Positions 44,372 to 57,879 are shown, counted from the stretch's first letter. The stretch: DNA of 64,000 nt from Hygrocybe punicea (GCA_963556145.1 OY744472.1:2728001-2792000), one strand, 5' to 3'. Notes: generated by a model not told the origin, from the sequence alone. Program-made: numbers and translations.

Positions 44372-46123
44372 ATGTCAGACCCATTGTCTCTTTTCCAAGC
44401 CACGAAGGTATACACTGCGTTCGAGCGACATGGGGTCACGGTAAGCGCTGCCAGTGGTGTGCTCGTTGTGTTTCTGAACAAAAAGGGGATGGTTTCAGTG
44501 GATCGTTACTGCCAGTTTGCTCTCGCTATTCGCTATCGTTGTTATGCTGCTGGTAATGTAACCTTCACAGGGACGAGAAAATGTTTTTTGTGTTAACTGT
44601 CAGTTATTGTACATGTCAGGTTTTACTGTTCGGAAAACGGAAGAATGTCTATCCTCGGACCCACGTTATTGCCTATTTCCTTTCCCTCTTAATAGCCAAC
44701 ATAGTACAAGCCTCCGGGACCGCGATGAGCCTACGTTGGGTAATCAATGGCCAGATAGATGAGGGAACGTTTTGTCGATCACAAGGTGGGCTTTTTTTTT
44801 CTGTTGTTGTGAAATTCTTTTCACCCACTCATGTCACTACTGGCAGGGGCGATCAAACAGACAGGCAATGTTGCTACGGCGATGTGGTATGCGTCTTGTT
44901 GTTCAGGTCACTCATTCCAACTTGACGAGAATCAATCAATAAGGTCGTTCATGATTGCACTTCACCTTTTCAACCTTCTCTTTCTTCGCCTTCCAACAAC
45001 AAAACTGGGTCTTGCAGCGACACTTTCTTTTGGGTGGGCTTTTGTTGCAACTATCGTCATCTTAGGCCCTGCAGCCATCCAAACGCCTGAAAAGGGCTTC
45101 TACTTTGGGATTTCTGGAAACTGGTATGTTGCGCGCTTTCCTCACCGTGCCCCCCCCCCCTTTGTAAACAGAGTATTTTCCAATCAAGGTGCTGGATCAC
45201 AAATGGCTATCCAAAGGAACAGACTTACCTGGAGTACTTTTTTGTGAGTGTCGTATCATCGTTTTCAACGTCACTTAACCCTGATACGCTGCACCCTAGG
45301 AATTTCTGTCTGCTGGTTCAGGATTCATTCTCTACATCGTCATCTTGCTTCGTGTTCGCGGCAACATTGTGTTCGCTGGCGGCCGGTGGCGTCTTCGATT
45401 TCTGCCAAAAGGGCAGCGTTGGCAATTAGCCGTGGGGCGTGACCTCCTGGACACTGCCATGCTGAAGGCCGCTCAACACATGGTTTGGTGAGCTTGATAT
45501 TATTATTTCAGTCATCCAAAAGCTTTGTCACTCTGACATGGGCTATCTCTATATTACAGGTATCCTGTAAGCCCGCGGTGGAGCAATCCTTATTCCCCTT
45601 CTTTGAGAGCTAATCGAATGACTCAAATTAGGTTGCATATACGGTCATCCTCATCCCAATCTCGTTGTCACGCCTGATTCAATTTGCGGGTGGCGCCGTT
45701 CCGGACTGGGCGCCTATCGTCACTGATGTCTTGTACAACCTCACCGGTAAAACGGTACCTTTACCCTGTGTACCTGACCCTCCGACTGACTTTGCGTCTA
45801 TTACAAAAACAAAAAAAACAGGTTTCATCAACGTGCTCATCTTCCTCGCCACACGCAGATTTTTCCCAGACGTGGCAACCCTTCCAGAGTTCACCACACC
45901 CCGCAAGGCCTATTCACCCGGATTTCTCGCGAGTGGTGGCGTCTCACCGTTCCCGTTCACTGCACGGTGGACAGAAAAGCACGCTGATACGAACAGTGTC
46001 GCCGGCCCCACGGTTTCTAATTCCCGTTTCAGCGTGTCGACGACGAGCAGCATGACCTCGGAGACACCGTTGCGCGCACCGGATAAGATCTTGGCAAGAT
46101 TATTCACGATCCGCCGCCATTGA
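44372..46123 (+). CDS. Git3/cAMP-receptor-like G protein-coupled receptor
   Basis: Eight to nine exons give a seven-helix receptor. Helix 1 WIVTASLLSLFAIVVMLL appears only in the spliced frame. YPRTHVIAYFLSLLIANIVQ then GTAMSLRW form helix 2. The short exon AIKQTGNVATAMW plus SFMIALHLFNLLFLRLP forms helix 3, with TGN typical of the Git3/cAMP-receptor-like group. FGWAFVATIVILGPAAI (helix 4), YLEYFF + EFLSAGSGFILYIVILLRVR (helix 5), YPVAYTVILIPISLSRLIQF (helix 6) and GFINVLIFLATRRFFP (helix 7) follow. The C-terminal tail is Ser/Thr-rich and cytoplasmic. It probably senses sugar or an unknown ligand and signals through a G-alpha. A G-alpha gene lies 3.7 kb downstream. Confidence 0.82.
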
Positions 46124-46362
46124 ATCGGTATGGCTGGCGCATTACCCGACATGGTTTCTGGCATATGCTAAGTGTAATGAAAAACCTGTATGTCTAGTAG
46201 TACTGCCTTGTATTTGTTTGGCGATCGTCGAGGTCGTTTGTTTGGCACGATAAAAATCGATAATCAAAGTTGGAGCAACTCTGAATTGCTGTGCGCATGC
46301 GTAAACTGTCCTCTTCAATAACATAATGTACATGGTATATATACACGATCTCCACTCACGGA

Positions 46363-47791
46363 TCACGACTGACAAAGTTGTTCTCGCTCTGATCGCGGAT
46401 ATTCAGCGATATCACAGTCGGAGGTCACTCCACCAAGGGCGTCAAGGGCATTGCTGGCCAGACGTAGGTCGCAGCAGAACTCCTGCAAGCGCTTCGCCGC
46501 GAATGCTTGTTCCTGCTTCTCCTCTGCTTTCGCGCACGGCGGGTCGTTGGGTGTGACTGACACGTCGATCCGAGCCAAGTTGCGATAAAAGTCAGTGCCA
46601 CGTTCGACACGCAGCGTGAGAAAGTCCTCGAGGGCGCTGCACGTGTCCACCACGTCGTCCTCGAAGCACTGTACGGAGAGGCTCTCGATGGGAGAGCCTG
46701 CGAGGGCGGTGACAGTGGCGACGACGCTATCGAGAGGGAAGAAGGGTGCGATGTGCAATTTGCGGAGAGAACGTAGGGGCGTGAGGGAGTGTTTGTCAAA
46801 CATTGGGTCGGAGATGGCTGTTGTAAGGGAAAACTCCTCGATTGTGGAGCCGACGGCGGCCATGATGCGCTCTGTGCATACGCTGTTGAAGTGTTGGTTT
46901 TCGTGTGAGCAGCTGCCCAGATCGAGGATCTCGAGGCGGCAGGCTACCGGGGTTGTGGCCCAGCGAGGGTCACCGAGGTGGGTATCGCGAATGGTGAGCT
47001 TTTTGAGTGAAGGAATGCGGAGGAGTGACGGAAGGGAGAGCTCCGATCCCAAGAGAGGGTGGTCGGGTATGGTCTCGTCGCCAGTGACGAGTGGCACATA
47101 GGGGTATACGCCGGCGAGTTCTGGTGCGTGGAATACAGACCGGGAGATGCGATCCAGGTAGAACTGCTCGAGAGCAGGGACTGAAGCGGCAATGGAAACA
47201 ACCAATCTCTCGCTTCTGTGGGTGATTTATCAAAGTCAGGCGATGGCGATGATGGGTGATTGGGGGTGATACGCACATAGGAGTACACTCCTCGTCGCCA
47301 CAGTTACTGATGGAAAGACGTTTGAGGTTTGAAAGGTGGGAGAAGGAGGGAATGATGGAATCGGCGAGAGAATGGGCGAGTTGGAGAGAGAGGACCTCCA
47401 GGCTAGAGCAGGCTCCGAGAAGCGATATCAGAGCATCGGTTCCGGGATGGAGGGAATTGGTGAAAGTATTGGTCGCGTCCACGACGGTTGTGCAAACACG
47501 GAGGTCGCGAATATGCTGAAAATAACTCCGGGGGACGGAATTGAGAAAATTGCAAAGGGCATTGAAGCTATCCAGTTTAACCACCTGCAAAGTTCGTGAA
47601 AAGTCAGTGGGTGCCATGAGCACGGCCGGTAGAGTGGGACCGACTCTGAATAGGACTGCGACACAAGTCGTATAAGCGTTTCGATCTACTTTTGCGAAGG
47701 TTTTTGCGTCCTCGATATCAAGTCGGTCGACGACAGCGAGTTTCATTTCGGTGGGGAGAGAATGCCATGGGGAGAGTGTTGTGGGGTTCAT
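46363..47791 (-). CDS. F-box/leucine-rich-repeat-like protein
   Basis: The start at 47791 gives MNPTTLSPWHSLPTEMKLAV, where WHSLPTEMKLAVVDRLDIED is an F-box-like N-terminus (SKP1 binding). Leucine-rich segments follow: LISLLGACSSLEVLSLQLAH, FSHLSNLKRLSISNCGDE, LLRIPSLKKLTIRDTHLG, CRLEILDLGSCSHE and LRSLRKLHIAPFFP. One intron (about 47277-47217) interrupts after EECTPI. The stop is TGA 46363-46365; about 450 residues. It probably recruits substrates to an SCF ubiquitin ligase. Such genes are abundant and variable in Agaricomycetes, so the substrate is unknown. Confidence 0.72.
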
Positions 47792-49778
47792 GATGTGGAG
47801 CGAGAGAGGAGTTAGGGGGATGGGCAGGTGTTATAAAGAGCAGTGAATAAAAGAAATACGGCAGCTGATTTGGACTTGAAAAGGGTCCACCGAAGACATC
47901 GCGTTTTTTCTCAATCCATGTTGCTCGGTCTTGCGGGTCTTGCCAATGGAACTTGATGATCACAGAACTGCCTCGCAGGGACGTAAGGCCAGCGCTGCGC
48001 TGTTCCTCGTGTTATCAACGCGCAACAGCCCAGATCTGTCTTGCTGGTCGCTGCAAAATCTCAAAATCTTGAAAATAAAAAAATAAACAGACCAACTGCG
48101 CTCGGAGTGCTTGGGCAAGCTGCGTGGTCGTCGGAGCATTCCGTCGAGTACGGGCAACTCAGTGCACCGCCATCGGATCCACGTGCTTTTTTCCGCGCAA
48201 CGATCGTGATCCTGCCATCTGCTTCTGCTCCGTCTGTCCCGGAAGTACGTCCGCCCACTCCCACAATTAATTATAATATATCACGCACAGGGTCTTCCGG
48301 TATCCGACTACATAGTACTGCGTACCTAAAAAGCCCGTTGATCCCTCAATGGCGTGTGATCCCCGTATCCGCCATCAACAGCCAGCGATCTTCCCTCTCT
48401 GACATGTGACACCCGGCACTGGCACTGCCAACGGATCCATTCCGTGCCGTTTGCATTCCGTGCCGCGCATTCGCATTTGCCCTTGCGGTTGTTCAAAGTT
48501 TGTATTTTCCAATCCGTAATCTGCTATCGAGTCTTGGAATCGTGTTTGACTAATCAGACCCTCTGCGGTCATCAAAGCCTCCTTGCAGGCCTTCTATCAT
48601 CAACCTCCCTCCTGGGGGGCGGAGACCTGGGAGCATTGCAAACGACACGGAATGAATCCATTCTCTGAGAGTCTCGGATTTCTCGTCAAACATCGCCAAA
48701 TGGTCAGACGTCTTACACTTGGGCCCAGACTCAACCAGGCAACGTATCCGGAACACAATTGGTTAATATCTTTCCTCATTCGAATTCGTAAGAATGCAAC
48801 GACGGCAAAAGCGGCTCTCCGCAATCCATTCGGGGTATTGCTGGTATGTCCAACATTTTTCTAATCATTAATCATCCCTCAGCGTTCCGTCTCAGATGCC
48901 TGTATATCTGAAAAGGTCCAGAGTCTGAGCAGCTGGGAAACACCTGCATCCGGGCCCGATGAAATAATCGCATGACAATGATCACGAAACCGGACCCATA
49001 CTCACTGTGACAGGGTGGCGGCTTCGGTCGGCGTCGTTCGGACAAAATTGCGGCTACGACTTATTTATTCGCCATTTTTTGGAGGTTGGATGACATAGTG
49101 TAGTCGATCTCTGTAATTTCCAATTATTAGTGATACTTCGCAATCGTCACATGGTCATGGTCGTTGAGCAAGTCGTCGACCCTGTAAGCCTGACTTTTAC
49201 AATCCTTTACACCCTCGCCGTGCCTGAGGCCATCCGCGCAACGTCGCAACGTCGCAACGTCGCAGAATTGCCGTTTATGATGCCCCTGTCTCAATGTCCG
49301 CGGGGTGTCAGCGCCAGCGCGACCTTGCAAACCTCCCTGCATTCTTCGTGGCGCAACTCCAAACCAGATAGCGGGCTGCCGAACTGATCCATCATCCATG
49401 TGAAGACCGGTTCTTTTCGAGTTTGGCCTTTTTTTTTCACGTTTCGAGGTTGTTATAAAGTTGCGTTGCGAGAACCAGGGATAACGTTGCGAGAACCACG
49501 GTTACGACCACCAATACCACATGGGAACCGTGTTCCCAAAACGAACCTATCCGTTTGACTATGTGGCCATGGTCTCCTCTCATTTTGGTTATTTCCTGTC
49601 GATCGTGTGTCACCATCTGTCCCACGTATGTGGGCTCGCCATTTGACCCTTCAGGGAATTTCCGGTTCATGTTCCCAAAAGCTCACACCCATTCCCTCCC
49701 TTCATTTATTCCACCCACTTCCTTCTACCAGACCACACCTCTGGAGTACCCTTGTTTGCTCCCCCAACTCTATCAAAC
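47792..49778. other. 2-kb intergenic region, no supported gene
   Basis: I found no motif-bearing frame. Two short tandem repeats occur: three copies of CGCAACGT at 49239-49262, and a 22-bp duplication containing GTTGCGAGAACCA at about 49463-49500. The last 150 bp are pyrimidine-rich (CCTCCCTTCATTTATTCCACC), the usual look of a fungal promoter just upstream of the G-alpha gene. Confidence 0.4.
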
Positions 49779-52054
49779 ATGCCGTCAAGGTTATCTCGAT
49801 TCCCAGCAGACGATGATCCATTGGCACGGGCCATCGCCCCTCCACCGGACGAGACCCCTCTCGATCGCCAAGCTCGTCTCCTCGCCGAACACGAAGCAAA
49901 GAAGGTTTCGGACGCTATCGACGAGGAGCTGAATCGTCAGCGTCAGGTTGAAAGGAGGGGACAAAAGCCCATCAAGGTCCTTCTGCTAGGTGTGTATATC
50001 CTGTCAAGTCAAGTCGTATTACATCAAACCTTGCACCTACACGTTCAGGCCAAAGCGAATCAGGTAGATGATATCTGTCGTTACTTTTATCGGGTTCCAC
50101 TGACCGCGTTTTGCAAGGGAAATCCACGACTCTCAAAAGTGCGTAATCAATACTTGTTGACATGTCGACTGCGGCTAAATTCCTTGTGCAGATTTCCAGT
50201 TGATGAATTCCCCAAAAGTGAATTTACTCCTTCTCGACACATTTCCCCCTCTCACCACTTCAACAGGCATTTCGAGCCGAGAGAGCCTCGTGGAGAGCCG
50301 TCATCCAACTCAACGTCGTGCGGTCTATCCGTCTGATCCTAGATGCCATGTCTGAAGCCGAAGCCGCTTCGAACTCAATTCCAATTGGCCAGTCAACCAC
50401 AGACCCCACAAACAACCTTCCTGAACTCAGCCCCCAACATCTCAGACTGAAGATGCGTTTGGCGCCCCTCTTTCAAATCGAAGAGGTACTTTTGCGGAGG
50501 CTCAATCCCCACGGTTCAAGCGAGTCGGAAGCGACGTATCTCACCCCGCTGACGAATGTCCCGTACATAGACCGCTCGCGCAAAGTTGCCAAGGAGGTGT
50601 CTGTGAATTCTTCTTCACCGTGGAAGGGTGCATTCAACCGGTTGATCGCAAGTGGGAGGCAAAGCATGGACAGTAGTGCTGACGTGGAATGGAATGATCC
50701 CAAAGACCCAGGCGTTGTGCTTCAGGCTTGCTCGGAAGATATGATCCGATTATGGAACGACCCAGTCATTAAAAAGCTGTTAGCGGTGAGAAAACTGAGG
50801 CTTGAGGAGATGCCGGGGTTGTGAGTCCCTTTGTTTATGCCTGGTTTTGGACGGAGTTGATGATGATGTTGTACGTAGCTTCTTGGATTCTCTAGACCGA
50901 GTTACTTCTGTCAAATATGTACCCTCCGATGGTAGGTGGTGAAGATTCGAGCATTTGGTCTTGGGCCTAGGTCTCACTTTACCACAGACGACATTCTAAG
51001 AGCACGGCTGAAAACACTTGGAGTATCGGAGCACCGGTTTATGATGAAGTCAAGTAAATTTTTGGACCGTGGAGTTCTCACCACTCGTTGACCTTTTCCG
51101 GTAGCCATTGCGTCGACTCGTGACTGGAGAGTATTTGACGTTGGCGGTCAGAGATCGCTGGTGGGTGTCCACCGGTCCGTTTAAAAACTGACATGGCAAA
51201 ACTGACGATTCTGTTTTGTTTGCTCTCCAGCGAGGTATGCATAGGTGGGATTGCTTGCTCTACCCCTGGAAACTCACGCCACTCTTCACAGCTGCATGGG
51301 TGCCCTTTTTTGACGACATGGACGCGATCATCTTTTTGGCGCCAATGAGCTGTTTTGATCAGGTGTTGGCCGAGGATGAATCTGTCAACAGGCTTGTGCG
51401 TCCCCCCCTTTTAATTGCCATGCGGCATCGTCTGACTATCTCCTTTCCATGTCTCCTTTCTGAAATGTCAAATCGTGATATCCCGTCCCCCCTATTATCC
51501 TGCATCGCGTTCCCAGGAAGATTCTGTCCTACTCTGGAAATCCGTTGTCTCTAATCCGCTATTGAAGAAGACAAACATCGTGCTATTCCTCAACAAGTGC
51601 GATATTCTCAAGCAGAAGCTTGGATCTGGGATCCGGTTCGGAAACTATGTTGTATCGTTTGCCGGCAGGCCAAACGATTTTGAGAGTGCATCAAGCTGTG
51701 AGTGACCGTTGATGTTACTTGGAATTCTTGCGGTAACGCTGATTCTGGTACAGATCTCAAGAAGAAGTTTGCCGCGATACAAAAGGAATACTCACCTGCC
51801 CCTCGGGTGTTCTATTGTCATCTAACGTCTGTTACCGTAAGTCTAGAGCCAACTGTGAATTGCGATACAACTGCTGACTCTGCATCCTGCGTTTTTAGGA
51901 TACCACATCCACCATGTACATCTTGAACAATGGTAAGTGTTAGACATTCTCAACATGTTTCGTGACTCGTTAGTGGCAGATTGGTGCTCACGTACACTTA
52001 GTGCAGGATATGGTTCTTCGGCAGAATCTGCGGGACGTCTCTCTCATGGCTTGA
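49779..52054 (+). CDS. Non-canonical heterotrimeric G-protein alpha subunit
   Basis: Around a dozen exons give a G-alpha-like GTPase. The P-loop GQSESGKSTTLK is assembled from three exons. FQLMNSPKAFRAERASWRAV follows, then a long helical domain with NVVRSIRLILDAMS. Next come DDILRARLKTLGVSEHRF (switch I), FDVGGQRSLR (switch II, usually DVGGQRSER), WVPFFDDMDAIIFLAPMSCF, NKCDIL (guanine specificity) and TSVTDTTSTMYI (usually TCATDT). It ends QDMVLRQNLRDVSLMA. The N-terminus (MPSRLSRFPADDD) lacks the MGxxxS myristoylation signal, and inserted segments make it longer than classical G-alpha. It may be a divergent paralogue of the kind expanded in Agaricomycetes. The stop is TGA 52052-52054. Confidence 0.85.
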
Positions 52055-53305
52055 AGATCGCACTCGAGGTTCGCCTCTCTCTGTTCACGCAATGTTTCTC
52101 GCATGTCCTCGAGGTTTATGGTACAGCCTGTTTATCATGGTCACCACGTCACGTATCTCAAATCATGAACTATCCCACTACTGTACTTTTTCTTATGTTT
52201 ATTTCATTGCTTACCCCCCGACTCCAAATGCCGGTGTGCACGGGGAATATTGGCATTTTTCTGGATCTCATATCAATACTATAGACGGAGATGCGACTAG
52301 TATGTGCATGTCACATTTCACATGTTACAACGATTTCCCTGTGTCCTTCTACTTATATTAGCAACGCTGCAACACTGTTATATCAACTCGTTCCCAGGGT
52401 CTCGCGGCCATCAGGAGTCCCGTGGTGTTTGTTGTGCTTGTGCGAACGTTTCGTGTGCTGGCTGGCGCCTGGAACTAGTGAAGCCAACCGCCGCGAACCA
52501 CTCTGTCCATTGAAGACTTCGCATCCTTCTCCTGACGGACGAAAATCCCGGTTGTTGATACGACCCAACGGCGTAAGATTTGATTTGCCAAGGTGCTATT
52601 CAATATTCAATAGTGCAACTACGACAACTGCGGTTCGAACGTCATCGCTTTTGCCGGCATACTTGACAGTGAACTAGTTTCAAACGTTCAAAGTTCAAGA
52701 TTAGGGGGCATCAACATGAATTGTCCACTTGAACAAGGGTGAAGAGGAATCTGTAACATGTTTTGAGTTGTAAATCTGGATGAGTGCTCACCTCTCTCAG
52801 GCTCACCCCCCCCCCTCCCCCCGGCGGTTTGATCAAGTGCCAGGAGGAGATAAACCCGCAAACCAGTGAGTCACGGTGCAGTTCGAATCTTATGGTAAAT
52901 GTTTCACTTGTGTATTTCATAATGTTTTTTGTTGCTATGCAGCGAAGCACTCTACTAGAAACGTTCAAGTCACCGGCGGAGTCCCGGATACACTTCATCG
53001 ATAGTGCAATCGGCAATCGGTCTGTAGAGGTAGAGAATTCGAGGGGACTCAAGATCTTATCAACAGTCACGTGACTACCCGACGCGCACTTCTTATGCGT
53101 GGACCACAATCACTAAGACAATCTGTCTAACATCTCTCTCTCGATATACACCTATTTTTACGGATGGTTAATCCCAGCTCTCAATTCAGGTTTTTTGGTA
53201 GTAAAATTTGGCTTCAAGACACGTCTAGCAACACAAATCTAGCCCGGAATTGCCTTTAACGATTAAATCGATTCGCTTTGGACACAGGAGCAGGACACAC
53301 ACACG
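52055..53305. other. 1.25-kb spacer between G-alpha and RdRP genes
   Basis: No supported gene. A C-rich run (CCCCCCCCCTCCCCCC, about 52806-52821) and short AT-rich stretches are the only features I noted. The final part presumably holds the RdRP promoter. Confidence 0.4.
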
Positions 53306-56300
53306 ATGGGAAGTCTTCAAAGAAGTATCGATAGAGTCAAAGCGCTGTCAAGCCGTGCGTTTACCATGGTTGGGTTGGAGGAATGGGCAACAACAACACA
53401 GTCGCAGGTGTGTGTGTGTGTATCCGATGACCTTGTCGGCCCGGGGGGTTTATGTTATTCTCCTGAATATGGAGATAACGAACATCCTATGGGGCCTTTT
53501 CGTTAAATCTTTCGAGATCGTGCATGATCACCGTTTCCTTTTTGTTCATGCCAACACATTTGTTTTCATTCATTCATTCAGATATCGTCTTATTCGGGGT
53601 CAGGAGACATTTCCGAAATGATTGCCTCGTGTGCGTGAAGTAGGAATCCCAGTAGTTGATTATTGGCATTACTGAATAATATTGTGCAGTGGACGAGACG
53701 CAAGTTGTATATGGCAGTGGGGACAACGTGCCTATCAGCAAAGCCTCATCTGCAGCGTCATCTATATCCTTGAAAAGCCTAGGAAAAAGAAAGGCCAGCG
53801 ACTTGTCGGCCTCGTCAGACTCCGCTCCCCTTAGCAAGTTTCCCAAGACAACGGGTTGGGTCCCACACGAGTCGGATCCGTTTGTCACGCCCAAAGAAGT
53901 TCCTCCCGCTGCTGGTTTACGCCATCAGAGTTCAGATCCGGTGTCCTTTAATTACCCGGTGATTATTGTAAGCACATCTCCATATGTATCTCGCCGTTTG
54001 ATGATCACTGACCTCGGCAACAGGCACACTCTGCTCGCCACCAACCATGCTTTCAGAAAAGGGGGCTCAGTTATGGTGTTCAATACGAAATAGCACGTTT
54101 GGTTTCATGTGGAGTTCTCAAGTTTGAAGATATCAGCCTTCCAGATCTCGATCAACTACAGGGATTGAGTGCTTACGCTGCACCCAAGACGGCCACAGTC
54201 CTCAAGCTTCACAAGAGGGACACAGAAAGCGCGGCACACGCCATTGCATTTGCCAAGGAACTAGCTGCCAAGGTAATGCCTCTTCCACCCTCCTTGTCAT
54301 CATCGTGTAATTCGCCAACACACGTGGTTAGTCACCATGGGAAGAGCTCGACTTGGAGGAGAAGAATCTGGAGATCGATGCATTTGCCGGCTTGGGTTTC
54401 AGCAGCGAGAACCCCGACTGGTACGGCGGCAAGGTCCATTTTCGCGCGAAACTCATGGAACAGGGCCGCGCAGGCTTCAGGGTCTTGCTGGAACGTGCAG
54501 AACTTGGCCCATCGTGTCGTTTCGCCCGCCGTTTCGGCTCTACGGCATTTTTGCGGGTCAAGATCCCGATGAGCGTCTTCAACAAACCGGATAACGGCCT
54601 CGTCGATTTCTTCTCTCGACCGTTCATACTCAATGGACGAGTGTTCCGGGCATTCTTTGCCAAAGACGACAATGTCTTTTTATTTAGGACGAACGAGATC
54701 TTTCGTGGCTCCGAGATATGCCCTCATTCGGTGTGCATGCGAGGTTTGTCGTTACTGGACTTTTTGAACTGGCACAACCCGCTGGGGTTCAATAGAAACC
54801 AGGCATGTGCACCATTATGTTGTGTGATTGTATTTGTTAATGGGGTTCGGGAAAATGTTATTAGACCATGACGAAATGGGGGTCTCGCTTTGCGTTGGGC
54901 CTCTCAACCTCCGTACCTGCATGCAGGGTCGCACAACATGATATTCGGCATGAAGACGACATCAGTTTGTCCATCTCTTTCGGGCTTGTTGACTTTGATT
55001 TGATTTTTTTGTCTCCAAAAGTCTCCCCAACTGGTTCGGATATGACCGACGGCTGTGGTTACATTAACAAGTTCCCACTCTGTATGATGCAGATGAAGTA
55101 TGAATGGGATTCATTCCCGACTGCCATTCAGTGCCGGCTCGCAGGGAGCAAGGTACGTCGTACGTCATGTCATGGCCTCTACTTAACCTTGTTTTCCTAT
55201 CCAAGGGCCTCCTCATGCGACCACACGCAGGAGATGATGAGCACGTCGTCCCTATCGCACGGGTTCGGCCCTCCCAAGTCAAAATCCATTACTCGAAGGA
55301 CCTACCGCCAGACCCTGCCATGCTCATCCTGGACCTGCTCTGCGCATCGCGTATGAAGACTCCTGGGCGACTCTCGCACGAGGTGCTCATCAACCTGGCT
55401 GAAAACGGGGTGCCGTACGAGGTTTTCTCTCGATTGTTTCAGAACGGGCTCGACGAGCTCGTGGAAAGCCTGATGACGTGGGACGATCCGGTAGCCCTGT
55501 GGCGGACGGTGGCGCAAAAGGGGGGTGTGATGACTGCACGGAGAACGCGTGAGGCAGCGGGGGAGTCGCGTGCACGGGGATTCGGAGAACGGGAGGTGGA
55601 CGAAGCGGAGATGGAAGATGAAGACGGGTTGCAGCAGGTTGAGAATGCGCTTCGGCAAAAGTCATCTGCGTGGTGGTGGGACGAGCTGAGCGGGTGCCCA
55701 TCGTCGTTGGAGGAGACCGTGATGGTGCTACTGGATTCCGGATTTCTGCCGGAGCAGTGTGCGGTATTGCGGGAGAAATTGAAGATGGTGGTGCTGACGA
55801 GTGTGGAGACGTATATTCGTCGAGCGAAAGTCGATGTGCCCATGTCGTGCTCTGCGTTTATCGTACCAGGTGTGTATGGGGGGGCTGGCTGTCCAGTGGT
55901 TTACGACCCAGTTCCATTTGCAGATCCGTTTGGCGTTCTGGGTCCACGAGAGGTACATATCAAGAGTAGCCGGCGAAAATTCAAGAGTGCGGAAGGGCCT
56001 GAGACGGACCTCATACTGGGGGACGTATTGGTGAGCGGATTTTTGGTGACATTATACGGTGCATTGATTTTTCTTTTTCCTTTTGACAGCTTACCCGGAA
56101 TCCGTGCAAGTTACCAACAGACGTTCAAAAGGTCTGTTGATTTTGATGGTATTAGAAGTTTTTATGACGTTTCATTCAGTTCACCGCGGTTGAAAAAGTC
56201 GAGCTACGGCATCTGACAGATGTCATTGTGTGTTCGGTCCAAGGAGACCGCCGCCAAGCCGATTTACTTGCAGGAGGTACGTTGGTTGATACGCTGGCGA

Positions 56301-57477
56301 GATCCACTGTCGTTGTCGCTGTGACTGAAGTGGCTTTTGCTATGTCGGCTTAGGTGACCATGATGGCGACAAAGCGTTAGCGATATACCAGCGTGAGATT
56401 GTCGAATTTTTCGTCAATGCGGACCTCTGTTATTCCTTCGAGCCTGAGGTGGTGGCCGAGTCCTTCAACAGCGACAAAGGCAAGGTGGGCGACTTTTTGG
56501 ACGGGATGGTGGGGCAGCCCATGGATGTACTGTTGCCAGCGCTGCAAAAGGTGCTACTGGGCGCAATCCGCGATACGTCCGTTGTTGGGAAGTACTCTAC
56601 TTACCACGAAAATGCCATTTATCGTTTGGGATATAATGACTCGCAGACGATACGTCTGGCATACATGTTGGTTTTTTCTTTTTATCTTTCTTTTTATCTT
56701 TCTTTTTTTCTGCACGTTGCGTCGGTGCTGAAACGGATGAGGAGTAGGTTCTGCAAGGTTCTCGATGGAGCAAAGACAGGATTGACTGTGAAACCGGCAG
56801 TGCTGCAGGCAGATGGAGCCAATTGGTCGAAAACCCTGCCACCGTGTTGGAAAGGAAAGACGGAGGACAAGAAGAAGAACCATGAAAAGCGCCAGCATGA
56901 CAAGATGGACAACAAGACGAACTTGAAGCGGCCTCGGACGTTCCGGAAATTCATCATGGACCTGATTACGGACATTGCAAGCGATGAGGGTCGACGACAG
57001 TTGAATGTTGTGAAGGAGAAGTTCCGGGCTTTGGAGAGCGTTGTTCATGTGGACAAGGATTTATTGGAGCCGTGGACTAGGGCTGTGGAGATTGCGGAAC
57101 GGTTTGTAGTTGAAGAGGGGAACGACCGGATGCAGCGGGACCTTGAAGCAATATCCGAGCATGTGCGAACGATGTATGCAAGGCACCGGATACAGCTGAA
57201 GGTACCAGGGTCACCGAAGAAGGATAAGGGAGCGGGCTTCACTGACCTGCCGATTGAGGTGCGTCAGGACAAGTTCCGTGCGCTGTCGCAGGAATTTCAG
57301 TCGCGGCCGAGATTGGAAGAGGTTTTCATGGATGAAGCTGAGCTGCGTCGGCTGCGAGCGTCGTATGCTTACCAATACGACTCGATGGAGGCGAAAAAGG
57401 GCTGGTCGAGATTTCCGTGGGACGTTGCGATGCGAGAGTTGTGTGCAATCAAAGGTTCGCAAACGTCTAAACGTTAG
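53306..57477 (+). CDS. RNA-dependent RNA polymerase (QDE-1/RDR type, RNA silencing)
   Basis: Cellular RdRPs make double-stranded RNA that feeds Dicer in RNA silencing. About ten exons read through. Exon 1 from ATG 53306 (MGSLQRSIDRVKALSSRAF) ends at a (GT)n donor. A basic Ser-rich linker with a KRKASDLS segment follows. Conserved parts are LNWHNPLGFNRNQ + TMTKWGSRFALGLSTS, MTDGCGYINKFPL, then YSKDLPPDPAMLILDLLCAS, and the catalytic LAGGDHDGDKALAIY (DxDGD at 56356-56370), completed by splicing. The C-terminal domain includes YHENAIYRLGYNDSQ, FCKVLDGAKTGLTVKP and a basic C-terminus. One intron after NRNQ appears to use a GC donor (GCATGT, about 54803). The stop is TAG 57475-57477. All catalytic aspartates are present, so it looks functional. 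Confidence 0.9.
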
Positions 57478-57879
57478 AATGGTTATCTGATTAGATTCCG
57501 CACAAGCGCGCGCCATTGGACAGTCGAAAACAGTGACACCAAAATATTATGATCGCTTTCTTGTAAACTAATGGCTCCCGGTGACCAAGAGCGCCATATA
57601 TATCACCAGCCCCCCGCGGCTGTGGTGGGGACAGCTTGGGCTCGCAGCTGTCGATTTGCTCCAGCGTACGCAGAGCGGGTCACCAGCGGAAAAATAAATA
57701 AAAAAAGACAATAACATATGTATAAACTGTTCGAGCTCGGCCGATGTCCGGGATGAGCGTTTGTCTTCCCCAACGAATTGAAACCACGTGCTTCCATTTT
57801 ATTTGGGTGCTCCCCAAACCTTTGCCCGCCGACCCATATAAATACTTCCTGTTCGCCGTGTGGCTCCATCCACTTCCCC
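57478..57879. promoter_or_regulatory. Promoter region of the desaturase gene
   Basis: This 400-bp spacer contains CATATAAATACTTCC about 45 bp upstream of the ATG, a TATA-like element. CCACGTGC (57784) is an E-box-like site. No specific sterol- or lipid-response element is recognisable. Confidence 0.45.
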
